Origin: Rhodospirillales bacterium
Lineage (GTDB): Bacteria > Pseudomonadota > Alphaproteobacteria > BOG-932 > Roseiterribacteraceae
DNA length: 64,000 nt
Direction: 5' to 3'
NCBI GenBank assembly: GCA_028291365.1
Contig: JAQGIE010000045.1
Location: 31,684-95,683 of the forward strand
The number at the start of each line of letters is the position of its first letter. The stretch's first letter is position 1. The position numbers and the translations under genes were made by a program. Positions 45,828 to 54,845 of the stretch are shown one piece after another. Below the pieces are notes generated by a model that was not told the origin of the DNA, did not search any database, and saw only the letters and a program-made list of their open reading frames with translations.

Positions 45828-47879
45828 ATGCGGTTCGCCTGCGATACCGGCGGCACCTTCACCGACCTCGTCGTCGAAGACGCGGACGGGACGTGGCAGC
45901 TCTTCAAGGCGGCGACCACCGCCGACGATCCCGTTCGCGGCGTGCTCGACGCGTTGCGGCTGGCGGCCGACGCCTACGGGCTGAGCCTGGCCGCGCTGCT
46001 GGCGCGCGGCGACGTTTTCGTTCACGCGACCACCCATGCAATCAACGCGGTCATCACCGCCAGGACGGCGCGCACCGCGCTGCTGACGACGCAGGGCCAT
46101 CCCGATATCCTGTTGTTGCGCGAAGGTGGCCGGCCCGATCCGTTCGATTTCCGCATCGCCTATCCGCCGCCCTACATTCCACGCAGCCTCACCTTCGAGA
46201 TCGACGAGCGCATCGACGCTGACGGCAGCGTGTATCGCGCGCTCGACGAAGCTTCGGTGATCGCGACCTGCCGCGAACTCGCCGCCGTCAAAATCGAGGC
46301 GGTCGCGGTGTGCCTGCTGTGGTCGGTGCTGAATCCGGTGCACGAGCTGCGGGTCGGCGAATTGCTCGCCCGGCACCTGCCCGGTGTGCCGGTGACCCTG
46401 TCGCACCTTCTGTCGCCGACCCCGCGCGAGTTCCGGCGTGCCTCGGCAACCGCGATCGACGCGTCGCTCAAGCCGTTGATGGGCGCCTATCTCGGCTCGC
46501 TCACCGAACGGCTGGGCCAGGCGGGCTTTGCCGGTCGCGTACTGGTCGTGACATCGCAAGGCGGCGTGATGGATGCGGCCGAAGTCGCGGCGGCACCGAT
46601 CCATGTGGTGAATTCGGGGCCGTCGATGGCGCCGGTTGCGGGCCGCGCCTATGTCGAGCTGGAAGGCGGCGGCGACGTGGTCGTGGCCGACACCGGCGGC
46701 ACCACGTTCGATGTCAGCGTGGTGCGCGACGGGCGGATTCCGCTGGCGCGCGAATTGTGGATCGGCGCGCCGATCATCGGTCACCTGACGGGATTTCCGT
46801 CGGTCGACGTGCGCAGCGTCGGGGCCGGCGGCGGCAGCCTGGCGCGGGTCGATGATGGCGGCGTGCTGCATGTCGGTCCCGACAGCGCTGGCGCCAAGCC
46901 GGGTCCGGCCTGTTACGGCCGCGGCGGCACGGTGGCGACCCTGACCGACGCGGCGCTGCTGCTCGGCTATCTCGATCCGGCTTTCTTTCTCGGCGGCACG
47001 ATGAAGCTCGATGTCGAGGCCGCGCAGCGCGCCATGCACGCGATCGCGGCGCCGCTGGGCGTCACGTCCGACGAAGCTGCCGCTGCGATCGTCGAACTCG
47101 CCACCGAAACCATGACCCAGGCGATCGTCGACATCACGGTCAAGCAGGGCATCGACCCGGCCGATGCGATCCTGATCGGCGGCGGCGGCGCGGCCGGGCT
47201 GAACATCGTCTTCATCGCGCGCCGGCTCGGCTGCAAGCGCCTGATCATTCCCGGCACCGGTGCCACGCTCAGCGCCGCCGGGGCGTTGATCTCGGATCTG
47301 TCGGCCGATCGCCGCGCCACGCGGCACATGTCGACGTCGCACTTCGACCGCGACGGCGCCAACGCGGTGCTGGAACGGCTCGAAGACGAATGCCGGGTGT
47401 TCGCCGAAGGGCCAGGCCAGGGCGCGATCGCCACGACCTACAGCTACTCGGTCGAAGCGCGCTACGCGGACCAGGCGTGGGAGATCGAAGTCACGCTGCC
47501 GGGCGCTCGCTTCACCGCGGACGGCGACGTCGCCGCGTTCCGGCGTGCGTTCGACGCCGAGCACGAACGTCTCTACGCGTTCGCCGATCCCGCCAGCGCG
47601 ATCGAGATCGTCGGCTGGCGCGTGGGCGTCGCGTGCCGCCTGCGCGAACCCAAGCCCGGCACCTTGCGCGAACGCGTGCGCGGCGGCGCGCCGCGCGACC
47701 GCACCATCCGCCTCCCCGACAATCGGGTCGTCATGGCCAAGGTCTGCGCCTTCGAATCATTGCCGGTCGGCGTGCTGCAGAACGGTCCGGCGGTGGTCGA
47801 ATCGGCTTTCACCTCGGTCGCGATCGACGAAGCGCGCTTCCGGCGCAGTGAAGCCGGCAGCCTGGTGATCGAGCTGTGA
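45828..47879 (+). CDS. hyuA: Hydantoinase/oxoprolinase family protein, HyuA subunit
   Basis: The ATP-binding subunit of an ATP-dependent amidohydrolase or carboxylase complex, 683 residues. RFACDTGGTFTDLVV at the N-terminus is the phosphate-binding motif of the ASKHA fold; VVADTGGTTFDVSVV is the second, and HATTHAINAV is typical of HyuA. Homologues include N-methylhydantoinase, 5-oxoprolinase, acetone/acetophenone carboxylase and caprolactamase subunits. It starts immediately after the BKACE stop and overlaps hyuB by four bases (GTGA), so the two subunits are translated together. Confidence 0.92.
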   Translation: MRFACDTGGTFTDLVVEDADGTWQLFKAATTADDPVRGVLDALRLAADAYGLSLAALLARGDVFVHATTHAINAVITARTARTALLTTQGHPDILLLREGGRPDPFDFRIAYPPPYIPRSLTFEIDERIDADGSVYRALDEASVIATCRELAAVKIEAVAVCLLWSVLNPVHELRVGELLARHLPGVPVTLSHLLSPTPREFRRASATAIDASLKPLMGAYLGSLTERLGQAGFAGRVLVVTSQGGVMDAAEVAAAPIHVVNSGPSMAPVAGRAYVELEGGGDVVVADTGGTTFDVSVVRDGRIPLARELWIGAPIIGHLTGFPSVDVRSVGAGGGSLARVDDGGVLHVGPDSAGAKPGPACYGRGGTVATLTDAALLLGYLDPAFFLGGTMKLDVEAAQRAMHAIAAPLGVTSDEAAAAIVELATETMTQAIVDITVKQGIDPADAILIGGGGAAGLNIVFIARRLGCKRLIIPGTGATLSAAGALISDLSADRRATRHMSTSHFDRDGANAVLERLEDECRVFAEGPGQGAIATTYSYSVEARYADQAWEIEVTLPGARFTADGDVAAFRRAFDAEHERLYAFADPASAIEIVGWRVGVACRLREPKPGTLRERVRGGAPRDRTIRLPDNRVVMAKVCAFESLPVGVLQNGPAVVESAFTSVAIDEARFRRSEAGSLVIEL

Positions 47880-49639
47880 GCGCGCCCGAAACCCCGCAAC
47901 TCAGTGGCGCGCGGCTGGGCGTGCTGCGCAGCCGGATGGACGGCATCGCCCGCAAAATGTCCAACGCGCTGTTGCGCGCCGGACGGTCGGGCGTGCTCAA
48001 TCGCGCCAAGGATCTTTCCTGCTGCATCGTCACCGCCGATTGCCGGCTGCTGACGGCGGCGGACAGTCTTCCGATCCACGTCCTGTCGGGGCCCGACCTG
48101 ATGGCGCGCGCGATGCACGAATTTCATCCCGTGCTCGCGGCCGGCGACGCCTTCCTGCACAACTCGCCCTATCACGGCTGCAGCCACGCCGCCGACCACA
48201 CCATCCTGGTGCCGGTGATCGACGCCGCGGGTACGCATCACTTCACCGTGCTCGTCAAGGCGCACCAGGCCGACATCGGCAATTCGATTCCGACCACCTA
48301 CATGGCGCAGGCGCGCGACGTGTACGAGGAAGGCGCCTTGATCTTTCCCGCCGTGCGCGTGCAGCAGGATTACCGGACCAACGAAGATTTCGTGCGCATG
48401 TGCAGGTCGCGCATCCGCGTTCCCGACCAGTGGCACGGCGATTTTCTCGCCATGATCGGTGCCGCCCGTACCGGCGAGCGCGAGTTGCTGGCGCTGGGCG
48501 GCGAGCTCGGCTGGTCCACGCTGCACGTCTTTGCCGAGCAATGGTTCGACTATGGCGAGCGGCGCATGCGCGCCGCCGTCGCGCGCCTGCCGGCGGGATC
48601 GGCGCAGGGCAGCAGCACGCACGACCCGATGCCCGGCACGCCGCCCGAGGGCGTCATGGTGCGCGCCGCGGTGCATGTCCGCCCCGGCGAGGGCGTTATC
48701 GAAGTCGATCTCACCGGCAATGTCGACGCCTTGCCTTGCGGCCTGAATGTCAGCGAGTCGTGTGCGCGCACCGCGGCGCTGATCGGCATCTTCAACACGC
48801 TCGATCCCGACGTGCCGAAGAATGCAGGCAGTTTCCGCTGTATCGACGTGAAGCTGCGCGACGGCAGCGCGATCGGCGGTGCGCGGCATCCGGTCAGTTT
48901 TTCGGTATCGACCACCAACCTCGCCGACCGCGTGGTCGCGTCGGTGCAGCTCGCCATGGCGACGTTGGCGCCCGATTCTGCCGTCGCCGAAGTCGGTGCC
49001 GTCAATCCGCCGCACAAGGGCGTTGTGTCGGGGCGCGACCCTCGTGACGGGCGGAGGTTCGTCAATCAGCTTTTTCTGGGCAGCACCGGTGGGCCGGGTT
49101 CCGCGGTGAGCGACGGCTGGTTGACCTATTCGCATGCCGGCAATGGCGGTGTGTGCTTCGTCGACAGTATCGAGATGGTCGAGCTGCATCATCCGCTGCG
49201 CGTGCACCGCCGTGCGCTGGTTGCCGACAGCGAAGGGGCGGGGCTGCATTGCGGCGCACCGAGTCTCGAAGTCGAGCTCGGCCCGACCCAGGGCACGCTC
49301 AACATCGCCTATGTCAGCGACGGCATCGTGCATGCAGCGCAAGGCGTGTGCGGCGGCGGCGAAGGCGGCCGTGCCGCCGGGGCACGCCGCGACGCCGACG
49401 GCGTCCTGCGCAATCTGGCCTCGATGGGACAGATCGAGCTCGCACCCGGCGACAGGGTGCTGTCGACCGGCACCGGCGGCGGCGGCTACGGCGATCCGCG
49501 CCGCCGCGATCCGCAAGCGGTGTTGCATGACGTGCTCGACCGCCGCATCACGCGCGAACGCGCCGAAACGGTTTATGGCGTACGAATTCTGGCAGACGGC
49601 ACGCTCGATGCGGCCGCGACTGCAAGGCTGAGGGAGTAG
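47876..49639 (+). CDS. hyuB: Hydantoinase/oxoprolinase family protein, HyuB subunit
   Basis: The second, catalytic subunit of the same complex, 587 residues from GTG 47876. Signatures are LLTAADSLPIHVLS, FLHNSPYHGCSHAADHTILV with metal-binding His/Asp residues, KAHQADIGNS and the C-terminal GGGGYGDPRRRDP. HyuA plus HyuB opens cyclic amides (hydantoin, oxoproline, lactam) at the cost of ATP, or carboxylates ketones. Given the neighbouring amidase, a lactam or imide ring is a reasonable but unproved substrate. Confidence 0.92.
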   Translation: MSAPETPQLSGARLGVLRSRMDGIARKMSNALLRAGRSGVLNRAKDLSCCIVTADCRLLTAADSLPIHVLSGPDLMARAMHEFHPVLAAGDAFLHNSPYHGCSHAADHTILVPVIDAAGTHHFTVLVKAHQADIGNSIPTTYMAQARDVYEEGALIFPAVRVQQDYRTNEDFVRMCRSRIRVPDQWHGDFLAMIGAARTGERELLALGGELGWSTLHVFAEQWFDYGERRMRAAVARLPAGSAQGSSTHDPMPGTPPEGVMVRAAVHVRPGEGVIEVDLTGNVDALPCGLNVSESCARTAALIGIFNTLDPDVPKNAGSFRCIDVKLRDGSAIGGARHPVSFSVSTTNLADRVVASVQLAMATLAPDSAVAEVGAVNPPHKGVVSGRDPRDGRRFVNQLFLGSTGGPGSAVSDGWLTYSHAGNGGVCFVDSIEMVELHHPLRVHRRALVADSEGAGLHCGAPSLEVELGPTQGTLNIAYVSDGIVHAAQGVCGGGEGGRAAGARRDADGVLRNLASMGQIELAPGDRVLSTGTGGGGYGDPRRRDPQAVLHDVLDRRITRERAETVYGVRILADGTLDAAATARLRE

Positions 49640-49643
49640 GCAC

Positions 49644-50399
49644 GTGAAGCTTCAGGACAAAGTCGCGCTGGTGTTCGGCGGCAGTTCGGGAATCGGCGAA
49701 GCGGTTTCGATCCGCTTTGCCGCCGAGGGCGCCAAGGTCGCGGTCGTGGCGAGCAGCAGCATCGACAAGGCCGAGAAGGTCGCGAGCAAGCTCCCCGGCG
49801 CGCGCGCCTATGCTGCTGACGTGCGCAGTCCGGCGTCGATCCGCGCCGTCGTCGCAGCGGTCGAGCGCGATCTCGGTCCCGTCGACGTGTTGGTGAACTC
49901 GGCCGGCGTCTACTATCCGACGCCGCTCGGCGAAACCAGCGAGGATGATTTCGACCGCATGGTGCAGACCCATCTGAAGGGCACCTTCTTCGCGATCGAC
50001 GCGGTGGCGCCGTCGATGAAGCGGCGCCGGACGGGACGCATCGTCAACGTCGCTTCGGTGGCAGGGTTTCGCGGCTCGTCGCGCTTTCCGGTCTATTCCA
50101 TGGTGAAGGCCGGCATCGTGATGCTGACCAAGGCGCTGGCCGGCGATCTCGCGCCATACGACGTCCACATCAACGCGATCGCGCCGGGCAACACCGCGAC
50201 ACCGCTGAACCAGGGCGAGCGCACCGGCGACAAGGCCGCCGATATACTTGCTGCCAAGGCTGCCGCGACGCCGAGCACGCGCACCTATTCGCCACCCGAA
50301 GAAATGGCCGCCGCCGTGCTGTTTCTGGTCAGCGGCGAAGTCAACGCGATGCACGGTGCGACCATCCTGCTCGACGAAGGCCTGTCAGCCTGCGTGTGA
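49644..50399 (+). CDS. Short-chain dehydrogenase/reductase (second SDR of operon)
   Basis: A 251-residue SDR from GTG 49644, preceded by GGGAG. The glycine motif is FGGSSGIGEAVS, and the catalytic Ser is in IVNVASVAG with Y-x-x-x-K in YSMVKAGI. An Ala-Ser-Ser-Ser sequence after strand 2 suggests NADP rather than NAD. It ends the operon. It is only distantly related to the SDR at 44151, so the two probably act on different intermediates. Confidence 0.88.
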   Translation: MKLQDKVALVFGGSSGIGEAVSIRFAAEGAKVAVVASSSIDKAEKVASKLPGARAYAADVRSPASIRAVVAAVERDLGPVDVLVNSAGVYYPTPLGETSEDDFDRMVQTHLKGTFFAIDAVAPSMKRRRTGRIVNVASVAGFRGSSRFPVYSMVKAGIVMLTKALAGDLAPYDVHINAIAPGNTATPLNQGERTGDKAADILAAKAAATPSTRTYSPPEEMAAAVLFLVSGEVNAMHGATILLDEGLSACV

Positions 50400-50436
50400 T
50401 GCGGCTGGTTCGCGAACAGCATCGCGCAACGCCGGC

Positions 50437-50724
50437 ATGAAGATCCTGTCGCCCAGCACCAGGCGGCTCTATCGCCTGGACCTTCGCCGATTTGAAGCGT
50501 GGTGCAGCGAGACGCAACGCGCTTCGCTGCCCGCTTCCGATGGGACCTTGTCCGAATTCGTGCACGCCGAACGCGAAATCGGCATCGCCGAGGCGACGAT
50601 CGGGCGTCGTGTCGCCGCCATCCGGACCACACATCGGCTGGCAGGCTTTGCGCCGCCGGCGGTTCCGAAGAAAAGCGATCACGCAGCCCGCGATCACGCC
50701 GGCTGCGCCTTCGCTCTGCCCTAG
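50437..50724 (+). CDS. Orphan tyrosine-recombinase core-binding domain, 95 aa
   Basis: A 95-residue protein, [20 protein letters not shown]..., that resembles only the N-terminal SAM-like core-binding domain of phage integrase/XerC proteins ([17 protein letters not shown], then [20 protein letters not shown]). No catalytic domain (R-H-R-Y) follows in any frame before wrbA. It is either a remnant of a decayed integrase or a small stand-alone DNA-binding protein. It lies just after the catabolic operon, which fits insertion of that block by a mobile element, but there is no tRNA or att repeat nearby. Confidence 0.55.
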   Translation: MKILSPSTRRLYRLDLRRFEAWCSETQRASLPASDGTLSEFVHAEREIGIAEATIGRRVAAIRTTHRLAGFAPPAVPKKSDHAARDHAGCAFALP

Positions 50725-50903
50725 ACCGCCCTGGACGCACCACGGGCAGCTTCCGCCGTCGGCGCCAGCCCGGCGTCGGCGAGCCGCGCCCACCCGACGG
50801 CCGGTCTTCGGCCGAGCGCGTGGCGGTTGCCAATCGCGGCTTTCGTCGCAACTCCATGCCGCCGACGGACGTTCGACCGACGGCCCTCCAGGGAGATCAG
50901 CGA

Positions 50904-51515
50904 ATGCCGAAAATCCTCGTCCTCTACCATTCGACCTACGGCCATATTGAAAAAATGGCCGAAGCGGTCGCCGAAGGCGCGCGGCAGGTGCCGGGCACCG
51001 AGGCGGTGATCAAGCGGGTGCCCGAAACGGTGCCCGAGGAGCTGGCGAAGAAATCGGGCTTCAAGCTCGACCAGAAAGCGCCCATCGCGACCGTCGACGA
51101 GCTCCCCGGCTACGACGCGATCATCATCGGCTGCGGCACGCGCTATGGTCGGCTGGCGTCGCAAATGGCTGCGTTCTGGGACCAGACCGGCGGGCTATGG
51201 GTGAAGGGCGCGCTGGTCGGCAAGGTCGGCGGAGCCTTCACCTCGACCGCGAGCCAGCATGGCGGGCAAGAGACCACCTTGATCGGGATGATCACGATGC
51301 TGCTGCATCAGGGCATGGTGATCGTGGGCCTGCCCTACGCGTTCCCGGGCCAGTTGAGGCTCGACGAAATCACCGGTGGTACGCCCTACGGCGCAACGAC
51401 CATCGCGGCTTCCGACGGTTCGCGCCAGCCGACGGCGAACGAACTCGACGGTGCACGGTGGCAGGGCCAGTGGGTGGCGCACACCGCCGCGAAGATGTCG
51501 CATCACCATCACTGA
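50904..51515 (+). CDS. wrbA: NAD(P)H:quinone oxidoreductase WrbA
   Basis: A flavodoxin-fold tetrameric FMN enzyme of 203 residues that reduces quinones by two electrons. The FMN phosphate loop is [13 protein letters not shown], and [27 protein letters not shown] and GLPYAFPGQ are WrbA signatures. A GGGAG site precedes ATG 50904. The C-terminus ends MSHHHH, a natural His stretch. It is followed by an OsmC gene 25 bases away, so the two may form an oxidative-stress unit. Confidence 0.95.
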   Translation: MPKILVLYHSTYGHIEKMAEAVAEGARQVPGTEAVIKRVPETVPEELAKKSGFKLDQKAPIATVDELPGYDAIIIGCGTRYGRLASQMAAFWDQTGGLWVKGALVGKVGGAFTSTASQHGGQETTLIGMITMLLHQGMVIVGLPYAFPGQLRLDEITGGTPYGATTIAASDGSRQPTANELDGARWQGQWVAHTAAKMSHHHH

Positions 51516-51540
51516 ACACGAACCAACAAGGAGAGCAGCG

Positions 51541-51969
51541 ATGTCCAAAACCCACGGTAGCGCCGTCTGGCGCGGCGGAATCAAAGACGGGATCGGCGCG
51601 ATCTCGACCAAGAGCGGCGCGCTCAATGAATATCCCTACGGTTTCGCCAGCCGCTTCGAAGGCAAGCCGGGCACCAATCCGGAAGAGCTGATCGGTGCGG
51701 CCCATGCGGGCTGTTTCACCATGGCGCTGTCGCTGATCCTGGGCGAAGCGGGCTTGACCGCCGAACAGATGAACACCAAAGCCGAAGTGACGCTGGAGAA
51801 ACAGGCCGACGGCTTCGCCATCACCGACGTGCATCTGACCTTGGAAGCGAAGATCCCGGGCGCCGATCAGGCCAAGCTCGAAGAACTCGCGGGCAAGGCC
51901 AAGGCCGGCTGCCCGGTGTCCAAGCTCCTCAAGGCGAACATCACGCTCGATGCGAAGCTGCTGAGCTGA
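51541..51969 (+). CDS. OsmC-family peroxiredoxin
   Basis: A 142-residue thiol peroxidase that reduces organic hydroperoxides. The catalytic cysteines are C58 in AAHAGCFTMAL and C124 in KAGCPVSKLL. The N-terminal AVWRGGIKDGIGAIST and LNEYPYGFASRFEG match the OsmC subgroup rather than Ohr. The ribosome site AAGGAG is strong. It is probably co-transcribed with wrbA. Confidence 0.93.
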   Translation: MSKTHGSAVWRGGIKDGIGAISTKSGALNEYPYGFASRFEGKPGTNPEELIGAAHAGCFTMALSLILGEAGLTAEQMNTKAEVTLEKQADGFAITDVHLTLEAKIPGADQAKLEELAGKAKAGCPVSKLLKANITLDAKLLS

Positions 51970-52012
51970 ATCGGACGGCGTGCACGCTGCGACGCCGCGT
52001 GCACGCCGCCGG

Positions 52013-52423
52013 TTACGGCAGCAGGAATGACAGCGCTGCCCAGGCGAGCGCGAGCAGAATGACGGCGCCGATGATGCCGATGATCACGCGCAACGCGGCC
52101 GCGCCGGCCGCGGCGCCGAAGCCGACCGAAAAAGCGGTGCGGGTGGGATCGACGAGACGATGCAAATTCTCCCGCTGATCGTCACCGTCGTCGGCGGCGG
52201 CGCGCCGGCTGAAGCGCGGCGGGAATCGGCGTCGCGCTGCCGGCGGTTCGTCGATGCGCAGATCGACCCGATGCGGCACCGGTGGATCGGCGACATGTTC
52301 GGTCGTTTCGTAGGCATGGGCGGCGGCTTCGAGCGCGGGCCGATCGGCCGCCGGCCGTCTGACGACAAGATCGCGCCGCTCGGCTTTCGCTTCGCCGTCC
52401 TGGTCCTGTTTCCCGTCCGTCAT
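52013..52423 (-). CDS. Small C-tail-anchored membrane protein
   Basis: About 136 residues from ATG 52423. The first 95 residues are polar, acidic and basic by turns (RRDLVVRRPAADRPALEAAA), and the last 25 form one or two membrane helices (ALRVIIGIIGAVILLALAWA) ending SFLLP. A longer open frame upstream lacks sense. I do not recognise the family. It converges on osmC and diverges from tag. Confidence 0.6.
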   Translation of the reverse strand: MTDGKQDQDGEAKAERRDLVVRRPAADRPALEAAAHAYETTEHVADPPVPHRVDLRIDEPPAARRRFPPRFSRRAAADDGDDQRENLHRLVDPTRTAFSVGFGAAAGAAALRVIIGIIGAVILLALAWAALSFLLP

Positions 52424-52520
52424 CCTGCGACGCTGCCCGTTCGTGGCGATCGGTGCAACGCTGCAATCGCATCGCCGGCGGAAGGTGGCTGAAGCCTTTT
52501 CCGCAACAGCTAGATCGTCG

Positions 52521-52538
52521 GCCCGGCAGAGACCGGGC
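52521..52538. repeat. GCCCGG palindrome before tag
   Basis: GCCCGG-CAGAGA-CCGGGC, a six-base-pair hairpin about 20 bases before ATG 52560, similar in sequence and position to the unit before the serine hydrolase gene at 30021. Confidence 0.4.
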
Positions 52539-52559
52539 ATGACGAGCAGAGGGAAACAT

Positions 52560-53111
52560 ATGCCGAACCGTTGCGCCTGGGCGCAGAACGACGCGTTGAT
52601 GGCGGCCTATCACGACGAGGAATGGGGCGTGCCCGAGCGCGACAGTCGCGCGCTCTGGGAAAAGCTCATGCTCGACGGATTCCAGGCCGGCCTGTCGTGG
52701 CGCACCATCCTCTACAAGCGCGACGCGTTCCGGAAAGCCTTCCAAGGGTTCGACCCCAAGAAGGTGGCGCGCTTCACCGATGCCGACATCGAGCGGCTGA
52801 TGCAGGACGCGGGCATCGTCCGTGCGCGGGCCAAGATCGAGGCCACGATCGGCAATGCGCGCGCCTATCTCGCGATGGAAAAAGCCGGCGAGGCGTTTTC
52901 GCCGTTCGTGTGGGGCATGGCGGGCGGCAAGCCGATCCAGGGTGCCGGCACGGTGCCGACCCAGACGCCGCTGTCGGTCGAGATCTCGAAGGCGCTGAAA
53001 AAGCGCGGCTTCAAATTCGTCGGGCCGGTGATCGTCTATGCCTGGATGCAGGCGACCGGAATCGTCAACGATCACGCCGCCGATTGCTTCCGGCGCAAAT
53101 TGAAACCTTGA
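52560..53111 (+). CDS. tag: DNA-3-methyladenine glycosylase I
   Basis: Excises 3-methyladenine from alkylated DNA; 183 residues. Zinc ligands are C5 and H18 at the N-terminus (MPNRCAWAQ, AAYHDEEWG) and the His and Cys of NDHAADCFRRK at the C-terminus. The active-site Glu lies in ALWEKLMLDGFQAGLSW. Complete and typical. It adds to the ada-alkA and ogt genes at 24.8-26.8 kb but is not in the same operon. It is followed by the TetR-controlled cassette. Confidence 0.95.
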   Translation: MPNRCAWAQNDALMAAYHDEEWGVPERDSRALWEKLMLDGFQAGLSWRTILYKRDAFRKAFQGFDPKKVARFTDADIERLMQDAGIVRARAKIEATIGNARAYLAMEKAGEAFSPFVWGMAGGKPIQGAGTVPTQTPLSVEISKALKKRGFKFVGPVIVYAWMQATGIVNDHAADCFRRKLKP

Positions 53112-53202
53112 GCGTTGGCGCTGGGCAAGCGCTCACCGCCGAACAAACTTCGTCGAGGCCGCTTGACTCGCCCGCCCGGCAGGCCGCACCTTGCCGCTTA
53201 TA

Positions 53203-53220
53203 TTGGACGGTCGTCCGAAC
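53203..53220. promoter_or_regulatory. TetR operator 1, before the GST-tetR unit
   Basis: TTGGACGGTCGTCCGAAC, with the palindrome GGACGGTCGTCC at its centre. It matches 16 of 18 positions of the minus-strand sequence at 54846-54863. It ends 18 bases before the GST start codon, so a bound repressor would cover the promoter. Confidence 0.75.
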
Positions 53221-53238
53221 TAGATAGAGAGCGGGCAG

Positions 53239-54027
53239 ATGCCGGCGGGCGAGACGGTTGAGCGCGAAGATGCCTTGGCGGGGTTGCCCGAGCTGGTCCT
53301 GTTCCATGCCGCGCATTCGACCTGCAGCCAGAAAGTGCGGCTGTGCCTGGCCGAAAAGAATCTCGCCTATACCAGCCGCATCCTCGCGATCCGGCGCAAC
53401 GAGCATCTCGATCCGGCCTATCTCGCCATCAATCCCAACGGCGTCATTCCGACCCTGACCGTGAACGGCGAGAGCGTGATCGATTCCTCGGTCATCTGCG
53501 AATATCTCGACGAGGTCTATCCGCTGCCGAACTTGTCGCCGCCCGACGCGATGGGCCGCGCCCGCATGCGCGCCTGGCTGCGCTATCTCGAAGAGGTGCC
53601 CACGGCGGCGATTCGCATCCCGTCGATCAACGCGCTGTTCGTCGGGCTGATGAACGAACTCGGCGAAGGCTGGGAAGACGTCAGGCGGCGCACGCCGCTG
53701 CGCGGCGAACTCTATGCCAAGGTCGGTCCCCAGGGCTTCGGCAGGGCCGAAACCGAGGCCTCGCTGCAACGGCTGCGCGCCACGCTCGATCGCGTCGACG
53801 CAGCGCTGCAGAACGGACCGTGGCTGCTGGGTCCGTCCTTCTCGCTCGCCGACATCGTGCTGGCCCCGACCCTGGTGCGCATGGAAGATCTCGGCCTCGA
53901 CGCGATGTGGAGCGATCTGCCGCGCGTCGCCTCCTGGCTGCGCCGTCTGGCCGAACGCCCGTCTTTTGCGATTGCTTATTTTCCCGGTTCGCGCGTTACC
54001 GTCGCCACCACCGACCAGCTGATTTGA
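53239..54027 (+). CDS. Glutathione S-transferase family protein
   Basis: A 262-residue GST. The thioredoxin-like N-terminal domain has AHSTCSQKVRLCLAEKN, NPNGVIPTL with the cis-Pro, and DSSVICEYLDE, the glutathione gamma-Glu site. The helical domain ends with GPSFSLADIVLAPT. A Ser or Cys in the HSTCS segment is the probable thiol-activating residue. It is the first gene of a TetR-controlled cassette, so it probably conjugates, isomerises or cleaves the imported aromatic or its product. It resembles the ligninolytic beta-etherase/maleylpyruvate isomerase type only in general features. Confidence 0.9.
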   Translation: MPAGETVEREDALAGLPELVLFHAAHSTCSQKVRLCLAEKNLAYTSRILAIRRNEHLDPAYLAINPNGVIPTLTVNGESVIDSSVICEYLDEVYPLPNLSPPDAMGRARMRAWLRYLEEVPTAAIRIPSINALFVGLMNELGEGWEDVRRRTPLRGELYAKVGPQGFGRAETEASLQRLRATLDRVDAALQNGPWLLGPSFSLADIVLAPTLVRMEDLGLDAMWSDLPRVASWLRRLAERPSFAIAYFPGSRVTVATTDQLI

Positions 54028-54037
54028 TTTGAGCCCG

Positions 54038-54790
54038 ATGCGCAAAGAACCGGCCGCCGCTGCCCCCAAATCGTCCAAGACCGCCGCGCGTGCCCCCGTG
54101 GCCCGGCAGCGCCAGCGCGGCGATCGCGCCATCCGCACGCGCGAACGTATCCTCGAAGCGGCGCTGCAGGATTTCTCCGAGCGCGGCCTGCATGGCGCTT
54201 CGCTGCGCAGCATCAGCGAACGTTCCGAGGTGCCGCTGAGCGCGCTGCATTATCATTTCGGCTCGAAGGAGGATCTGTTCGCCGCCGCGGTCGAGCAGAT
54301 CTTCGCGCGCCTGTCGGCCGAGCGTCTGGCGCTGCTGGCCAAGGTCGAAGCGGCGCCGGAAAAGATCACGGTCGAGGCGATTCTCCACGCCCTCATCGCG
54401 CCGGTGCTGACCCTGGCCGGTGGCCCGCTCGGGGTCGCCTACGCGATGCTGCAATCGCGCCTCTATGATGCGCGCGAAGCCAGCGACCGCATGCTGACCG
54501 GCGTGGTGCTGCCGGCCACTGCACCTTTCCGCCGCGCCTTGCACAAGGTGCTGCCCGACGTGCCGAACGATCATCTCGTGCGCGGCTATCGCTCGATCGT
54601 GCGCGACATCTCGAACGTCGCGATCGACCCGGCCTTCGAATTGTTGACGGGCAAGCCGTCGCTGCCGAAACAAGCCAAGGGCGTCGAAGAACTGGCCGAG
54701 TTCCTCGTCCGCTATCACGCCGCCGGGCTGCGCGCATTGCGTCGGCCGGCTTCTGCCAAGCCGGCGCCGACGCGGCGCCGCAAACACTAG
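54038..54790 (+). CDS. TetR/AcrR-family regulator
   Basis: A regulator of about 250 residues from ATG 54038; a TTG three codons upstream is possible. A basic Lys/Arg/Pro/Ala-rich N-terminal extension precedes the helix-turn-helix (RERILEAALQDFSERGLHGA, SALHYHFGSKEDLFA). The C-terminal ligand-binding part is helical. It follows the GST gene by ten bases and is flanked by the two matching operators, so it should repress both its own unit and the downstream receptor operon. Confidence 0.9.
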   Translation: MRKEPAAAAPKSSKTAARAPVARQRQRGDRAIRTRERILEAALQDFSERGLHGASLRSISERSEVPLSALHYHFGSKEDLFAAAVEQIFARLSAERLALLAKVEAAPEKITVEAILHALIAPVLTLAGGPLGVAYAMLQSRLYDAREASDRMLTGVVLPATAPFRRALHKVLPDVPNDHLVRGYRSIVRDISNVAIDPAFELLTGKPSLPKQAKGVEELAEFLVRYHAAGLRALRRPASAKPAPTRRRKH

Positions 54791-54845
54791 ACGAACGCGA
54801 CGGATGACGGCTTCGACGCCGCCGTCTTCGCGCGAATAACAATTA

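Noticed and set aside
45255-47564. Antisense frame across BKACE and HyuA
   Set aside because: No domain and biased composition; BKACE and HyuA have full catalytic motifs on the other strand.
51504-51515. Engineered His tag on WrbA
   Set aside because: Only four His codons, in natural codon context and with no vector sequence; regarded as native.
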